NCBI RefSeq assembly: GCF_025837155.1
Contig: NZ_CP107549.1
Coordinates: 1,922,001-1,986,000 of the forward strand
Length of the DNA: 64,000 nt
Direction of reading: 5' to 3'
Source: Pseudomonas sp. Z8(2022)
Lineage (GTDB): Bacteria > Pseudomonadota > Gammaproteobacteria > Pseudomonadales > Pseudomonadaceae
The number at the start of each line of letters is the position of its first letter. Position 1 is the stretch's first letter. This document shows positions 60,017-64,000 of the stretch, piece by piece. The notes beneath the pieces were generated by a model that searched no databases, was not told where the DNA came from, and worked only from the letters and a program-made list of their open reading frames with translations. The position numbers and the translations under genes were made by a program.

Positions 60017-61603
60017 TCAGACGATGATGCCCTGGCTGCGCAGGTAGTCGTCATAGGTGCCGCTGAAGTCGGTCACGCCGTTGTCGCTCAGTTCGATGAT
60101 GCGCGTGGCCAGGGAGCTGACGAATTCACGGTCGTGGCTGACGAAGATCAGCGTGCCCGGGTAGTTCTCCAGTGCCAGGTTGAGCGCTTCGATCGATTCC
60201 ATGTCGAGGTGGTTGGTCGGTTCGTCCATCACCAGCACGTTGGGCTTCTGACAGGCCAGCTTGCCGAACAGCATGCGGCCCTGTTCACCACCGGAGAGCA
60301 CCTTGACCGACTTCTGGATTTCGTCGGAGGAGAACAGCATGCGGCCCAGGGCTGCGCGAATGTTCTGCTCGCCGCTGGTCCACTGGCCCATCCACTCGAA
60401 CAGGGTTTCGTCGGTCTCGAAGTCGTGGGCGTGGTCCTGGGCGTAGTAGCCGACCTCGGCGCTGTCGGTCCACTTCACGCTGCCGGCGTCCGGCTGCATC
60501 TCGCCGACCAGGGTGCGCAGCAGGGTGGTCTTGCCGATACCGTTGGGGCCGATGATGGCCACGCGCTCGCCGGCCTCGATGGTGAAACTGAAGTTTTTGA
60601 ACAGCACCTTGTCATCGAAGGCCTTGGACAGTTTCTCGACGGTCACGGCCTGGCGGTGCAGCTTCTTGTTCTGGTCGAAGCGGATGAACGGGCTGACGCG
60701 GCTCGACGGCTTGACCTCGGCCAGCTGGATCTTGTCGATCTGCTTGGCACGGCTGGTGGCCTGCTTGGCCTTGGAGGCGTTGGCCGAGAAGCGGCTGACG
60801 AAGGTCTGCAGCTCGGCGATCTGCGCCTTCTTCTTGGCGTTGTCAGCCAGCAGTTGTTCGCGGGCCTGGGTGGAGGCCGTCATGTACTCGTCGTAGTTGC
60901 CCGGGAACAGGCGCAGCTCACCGTAGTCGAGGTCGGCCATGTGGGTGCAGACCGCATTGAGGAAGTGACGGTCGTGGGAAATGATGATCATGGTGCTGTT
61001 ACGCGCCGTGAGGATCGACTCCAGCCAGCGGATGGTGTTGATGTCCAGGTGGTTGGTCGGCTCATCGAGCAGCAGCACGTCCGGGTCGGCGAACAAGGCC
61101 TGGGCCAGGAGCACGCGCAGCTTCCAGCCCGGCGCCACTTCGCTCATCGGGCCGAAGTGCTGCTCCAGCGGAATACCCAGGCCGAGCAGCAGCTCGCCGG
61201 CGCGGGATTCGGCGGTGTAGCCGTCCATCTCGGCGAATTCGCCTTCCAGCTCGCCAACCTTCATGCCGTCCTCTTCGCTCATTTCCGGCAGCGAGTAGAT
61301 ACGGTCACGCTCGGCCTTGACCCTCCACAACTCCTCATGGCCCATGATCACGGTGTCGATCACGTTGAATTCTTCGTAGGCGAACTGATCCTGGCGCAGT
61401 TTGCCCAGGCGTACGTTCGGCTCGAGCATCACCTGGCCGGCAGACGGCTCCAGATCGCCGCCGAGGATCTTCATGAAGGTGGACTTGCCGCAGCCATTGG
61501 CGCCGATCAGTCCGTAGCGATTGCCGTTGTTGAACTTGACGGAAACGTTCTCGAACAGCGGTTTGGCGCCGAACTGCATGGTGATGTTAGCGGTGGAGAT
61601 CAA
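60017..61603 (-). CDS. ABC-F family ATPase (YbiT-like)
   Basis: 528 residues, two ABC domains and no membrane domain. First P-loop GANGCGKS at about 34-41, second GPNGIGKT in the C-terminal half; each with signature and Walker B ([22 protein letters not shown]). The linker (about 245-310) is long and charged. The N-terminus [24 protein letters not shown] fits the YbiT branch, translation factors that act in the ribosome E site. GTP-independent; may rescue stalled ribosomes. Single gene. Confidence 0.92.
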   Translation of the reverse strand: MISTANITMQFGAKPLFENVSVKFNNGNRYGLIGANGCGKSTFMKILGGDLEPSAGQVMLEPNVRLGKLRQDQFAYEEFNVIDTVIMGHEELWRVKAERDRIYSLPEMSEEDGMKVGELEGEFAEMDGYTAESRAGELLLGLGIPLEQHFGPMSEVAPGWKLRVLLAQALFADPDVLLLDEPTNHLDINTIRWLESILTARNSTMIIISHDRHFLNAVCTHMADLDYGELRLFPGNYDEYMTASTQAREQLLADNAKKKAQIAELQTFVSRFSANASKAKQATSRAKQIDKIQLAEVKPSSRVSPFIRFDQNKKLHRQAVTVEKLSKAFDDKVLFKNFSFTIEAGERVAIIGPNGIGKTTLLRTLVGEMQPDAGSVKWTDSAEVGYYAQDHAHDFETDETLFEWMGQWTSGEQNIRAALGRMLFSSDEIQKSVKVLSGGEQGRMLFGKLACQKPNVLVMDEPTNHLDMESIEALNLALENYPGTLIFVSHDREFVSSLATRIIELSDNGVTDFSGTYDDYLRSQGIIV

Positions 61604-62068
61604 AGGACTTACCTATCAGTAACTTGAGGTGCGCTGTTTACCGGGGGTATCCCGCTTTCGAGTCTTCGGCCCGCCCTGAATCGAGGAAGATGAACTTGCG
61701 CGCGTGGGTGAAGGCTACGACCCTGCCGGCAGACAAGCCGCTGAGGCTGGTGAGGCATGGGTGGGAGTGTCGGGCATCGTGACGCCGTAGCTTGTTGGTG
61801 CTCAGGACGGCGTCGAAGCGAGCAATGGTATCACTTGGCGGCTGCAACTTCAGCCATCGTGGAGAGCGCACAGCATATTGTCTGTCCAGAGGCGACACAC
61901 GAGCATGTAGCGTCGACAGGCCGGGCTGGCAAGCCACTGGCGCCTGCAGCAACTCGCGTGTTGCTGCACGGCACCGCGCAGATGGAGCCGGCCTGAAGTC
62001 CGTGCGTTGCTCCCAGGTTCGTCACCCAGCGGGATAACAGGCGTGGCGGGCGGGGGGGACGCCTGCAC
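61604..62068. other. Gene-free stretch of about 465 bp
   Basis: No frame here has a convincing start and codon pattern; the several short frames overlap one another on both strands. It should contain the promoter for the ABC-F gene and the terminator of the RND gene, but I see no clear stem with a T run. Nothing else noted. Confidence 0.5.
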
Positions 62069-64000
62069 TCAGTGCGCCTGGGCACTACCGTTCCACGTTT
62101 TTACAGAGCGCAAAGGCCGGCCTGACAAGCTGCGCATGACCATGTAGAACACCGGCGTCAGGAACAGCCCGAAGAAGGTGACGCCAAGCATCCCGAAGAA
62201 CACCGAGATACCCATGGCCTGGCGCATTTCCGCGCCCGCGCCGTGGGAGACCACCAGCGGCACCACGCCCATGATGAAGGCCAGCGAGGTCATCAGGATC
62301 GGCCGCAGGCGCAGCCGGCAGGCTTCCAGCACGGCATCCAGCGTGGAATGACCGGCGATTTCCAGCTCACGGGCAAACTCGACGATGAGGATGGCGTTCT
62401 TCGAGGCCAGACCGACCAGCACGATCAGCCCGATCTGCGTGAAGATGTTGTTGTCCCCTGCCGTCAGCCAGACGCCCAGCAACGCCGAGAGCAGGCTCAT
62501 CGGCACGATCAGGATCACCGACAGCGGCAGGGTCAGGCTTTCGTACTGCGCGGCCAGCACCAGCAGCACCAGCAGCACGCAGAGCGGGAAGATCCACAGG
62601 GCGCTGTTGCCGGCGATGATCTGCTGGTAGGTCAGGTCGGTCCATTCGTAGCCGATGCCCGGCGGCAGCGTTTTCGCGGCGACCCGCTCGATGGCGGCCA
62701 TGGCCTGCGACGACGAGTAGCCGGGCGCCGGTGCACCGCTCAGGTCCGCGGCGGTGAAGCCGTTGTAGCGGGTCACCAGCTCCGGACCGTAGATTTGCTC
62801 CACGCTGGCGAAGGCCGCGAGCGGGACCATCTGGCCGTCGGCGGCGCGGGTCTTCAACTGCAGGATGTCCTCCGGGTGGGCGCGATGCGGCGCATCCGCC
62901 TGCACGCGTACCTGGTACACCCGGCCGAACAGGTTGAAGTCGTTGACGTAGAAGGAGCCCAGGTAGACCTGCAGGGTCTGGAACACCTCGCTGACGGAAA
63001 TCCCCAGCTGCTTGGCCTTGAGGCGATCCAGGTCGATGCGCAGTTGCGGCACGTTGATCTGGTAGGTGCTGAACAGCGGCGACAGCTCCGGCTGCCTGGC
63101 CGCCTCGGCGATGAAGTCCTGGGTCGCCTTGTAGAGCGCGTCATAGCCCAGATTGCCCTGGTCCTCCAGCTGCAGCTTGAAGCCGCCCAGCGAGCCGAGG
63201 CCCATGACCGGCGGCGCCGGGAAGACCGCAGCGAAGCTGGCCTTTTCCAGACCGGCATATTTGGCATTGAGCGATGCCGCGATGGCGTCGGCGCTCAGCC
63301 CTTTGCGTTCCTCGAAGGGCTTGAGGAGGATGAACGACAGCCCCGAGCTGGAACTGGTGGTGGTGCCGTTGATCGAGAGGCCGGCATAGGACGAGGTGGA
63401 GGCCACGCCCGGCTCGTCCAGGGCGATCTCGGTCATCTTCGTGAGCACCGCGTCGGTGCGATCCAGCGAGGCACCGGCCGGTAGCTGCACGAAACTGATC
63501 AGGTACTCCTTGTCCTGGGCGGGAACGAAACCGCCCGGAACCGCCTTGCCGAGCAGGACGGTAACGCCCAGCAGCCCGGCATAGATCGCCATTACCAAGC
63601 TCTTGCGCCCGGCCAGCCGCGCCACGCCCCGCCCGTAGCGCTCCGAACCCCGTGTGAAGGCGCGGTTGAAGCGTCCGAAGAACCCGCCGAACACCCGCTG
63701 CATCGCCCGCGACAGCCAGTCGTTCTGCTCTCCGTGGGACTTGAGCAACAGCGCGGACAGCGCCGGCGACAGGGTCAGCGAGTTGATCGCCGACAGTACG
63801 GTGGACACCGCGATGGTCACCGCGAACTGCTGGTAGAAACGCCCGGTCAGCCCGGAGAGGAAGGCCAGCGGCACGAACACCGCCACCAGGGTCAGGGCGA
63901 TGGCGATGATCGGGCCGCTCACTTCGCGCATGGCCAGGTAGGTGGCCTCGCGCGGCGCATGGCCAAGCGCGATGTTGCGTTCGACGTTCTCCACCACCAC
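62069..64000 (-). CDS. RND efflux permease (HAE1, MexF-like), partial
   Basis: The C-terminal 643 residues of an inner-membrane multidrug pump; the frame is open at 64000, so the first 400 or so residues lie outside. Seen are GRFYQQFAVTIAVSTVLSAINSLTLSPALSALLL (TM5-6), the large periplasmic loop 2 (VPAQDKEYLISFVQLPAGASLDRTDAVL...), GYEWTDLTYQQIIAGN, TM8-12, and a C-terminal GAGAEMRQAMGISVFFGMLGVTFFGLFLTPVFYMVMR. Uses the proton gradient to expel drugs through a MexE-like adaptor and OprM/OprN-type channel; those genes are not in the window. Family sure, substrate unknown. Confidence 0.92.
   Translation of the reverse strand: MVVENVERNIALGHAPREATYLAMREVSGPIIAIALTLVAVFVPLAFLSGLTGRFYQQFAVTIAVSTVLSAINSLTLSPALSALLLKSHGEQNDWLSRAMQRVFGGFFGRFNRAFTRGSERYGRGVARLAGRKSLVMAIYAGLLGVTVLLGKAVPGGFVPAQDKEYLISFVQLPAGASLDRTDAVLTKMTEIALDEPGVASTSSYAGLSINGTTTSSSSGLSFILLKPFEERKGLSADAIAASLNAKYAGLEKASFAAVFPAPPVMGLGSLGGFKLQLEDQGNLGYDALYKATQDFIAEAARQPELSPLFSTYQINVPQLRIDLDRLKAKQLGISVSEVFQTLQVYLGSFYVNDFNLFGRVYQVRVQADAPHRAHPEDILQLKTRAADGQMVPLAAFASVEQIYGPELVTRYNGFTAADLSGAPAPGYSSSQAMAAIERVAAKTLPPGIGYEWTDLTYQQIIAGNSALWIFPLCVLLVLLVLAAQYESLTLPLSVILIVPMSLLSALLGVWLTAGDNNIFTQIGLIVLVGLASKNAILIVEFARELEIAGHSTLDAVLEACRLRLRPILMTSLAFIMGVVPLVVSHGAGAEMRQAMGISVFFGMLGVTFFGLFLTPVFYMVMRSLSGRPLRSVKTWNGSAQAH

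Noticed and set aside
60134..61627. 497-aa plus-strand frame
   Set aside because: Antisense shadow of the ABC-F gene, low-complexity Gly/Val/Leu text.
61638..61996. Overlapping frames of about 80-104 aa on both strands between the ABC-F and RND genes
   Set aside because: No ribosome sites, no domains and mutual overlap; treated as non-coding.
62243..63484. 413-aa plus-strand frame
   Set aside because: Antisense shadow of the RND permease.

Overview
The window is a Pseudomonas chromosome segment. The rrn operon is of Pseudomonas type (16S, tRNA-Ile(GAT), tRNA-Ala(TGC), 23S, 5S), and the gene content (RecBCD, QueD, PhoP/PhoQ-like pair, RND pump, LysR/AzoR pair) is typical of the genus. The V3-type 16S signature looks closest to the P. 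mendocina/oleovorans side of the genus from memory; I do not claim a species. The right half (about 32.7-64 kb) is GC-rich core genome. The left half is accessory DNA, more AT-rich in places and full of insertion sequences.

Layout. (1) 1-3070, minus strand: a type VI secretion payload module made of a PAAR-TTR tip protein, a PD-(D/E)XK nuclease toxin, a DUF3396 protein and an Imm52-like immunity protein that runs off the left edge. (2) 3345-5717: a remnant of an integrative conjugative element with a radC/JAMM gene, two small unknown genes and about 0.7 kb of non-coding DNA rich in nested inverted repeats that look like structured RNA. (3) 5718-6148: a broken hsdM start and a solitary IS3-type terminal repeat, scars of the event that brought in the next block. 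(4) 6164-17505: an eight-gene plus-strand block tied to DNA phosphorothioation (PT): an alphaCTD/sigma4/HARE-like DNA-binding protein, a PLD-helicase PT restriction enzyme, a 57-aa protein, a DndD-like SMC ATPase, a dnd-associated protein, a HIT hydrolase, an HNH nuclease and a PT-associated methyltransferase. (5) 17586-22290: an intact IS5-family element, then an IS66-family element (8-bp target duplication) nested inside a decayed IS3-family element. (6) 22436-27405: dndB-dndC-dndD-dndE, the PT modification operon. There is no dndA (the host IscS probably supplies sulfur) and no dptF/G/H. (7) 27515-32700: IS630 and two IS3-family elements separating gene fragments (DUF2939, a possible Fic C-terminus, a hybrid histidine kinase). 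(8) 32760-41823: recC-recB-recD. (9) 41846-47732: rrn operon with four tandem promoters, two boxA sites and duplicated terminators. (10) 47797-64000: queD, patatin-like lipase, two PepSY genes with a two-component system, an FMN reductase, two chemoreceptors, an antiporter, LysR/azoR, an ABC-F ATPase and a truncated RND permease.

The most interesting system is blocks 4 and 6 together. DndBCDE would place sulfur in the DNA backbone. Block 4 looks like an alternative to DndFGH for PT-dependent restriction or sensing, with its own SMC-type ATPase, helicase-nuclease, HNH nuclease, HIT enzyme, methyltransferase and an unusual transcription-factor-like protein. The two halves are now split by about 5 kb of nested insertion sequences. 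All family assignments come from reading the sequence; no search was run.
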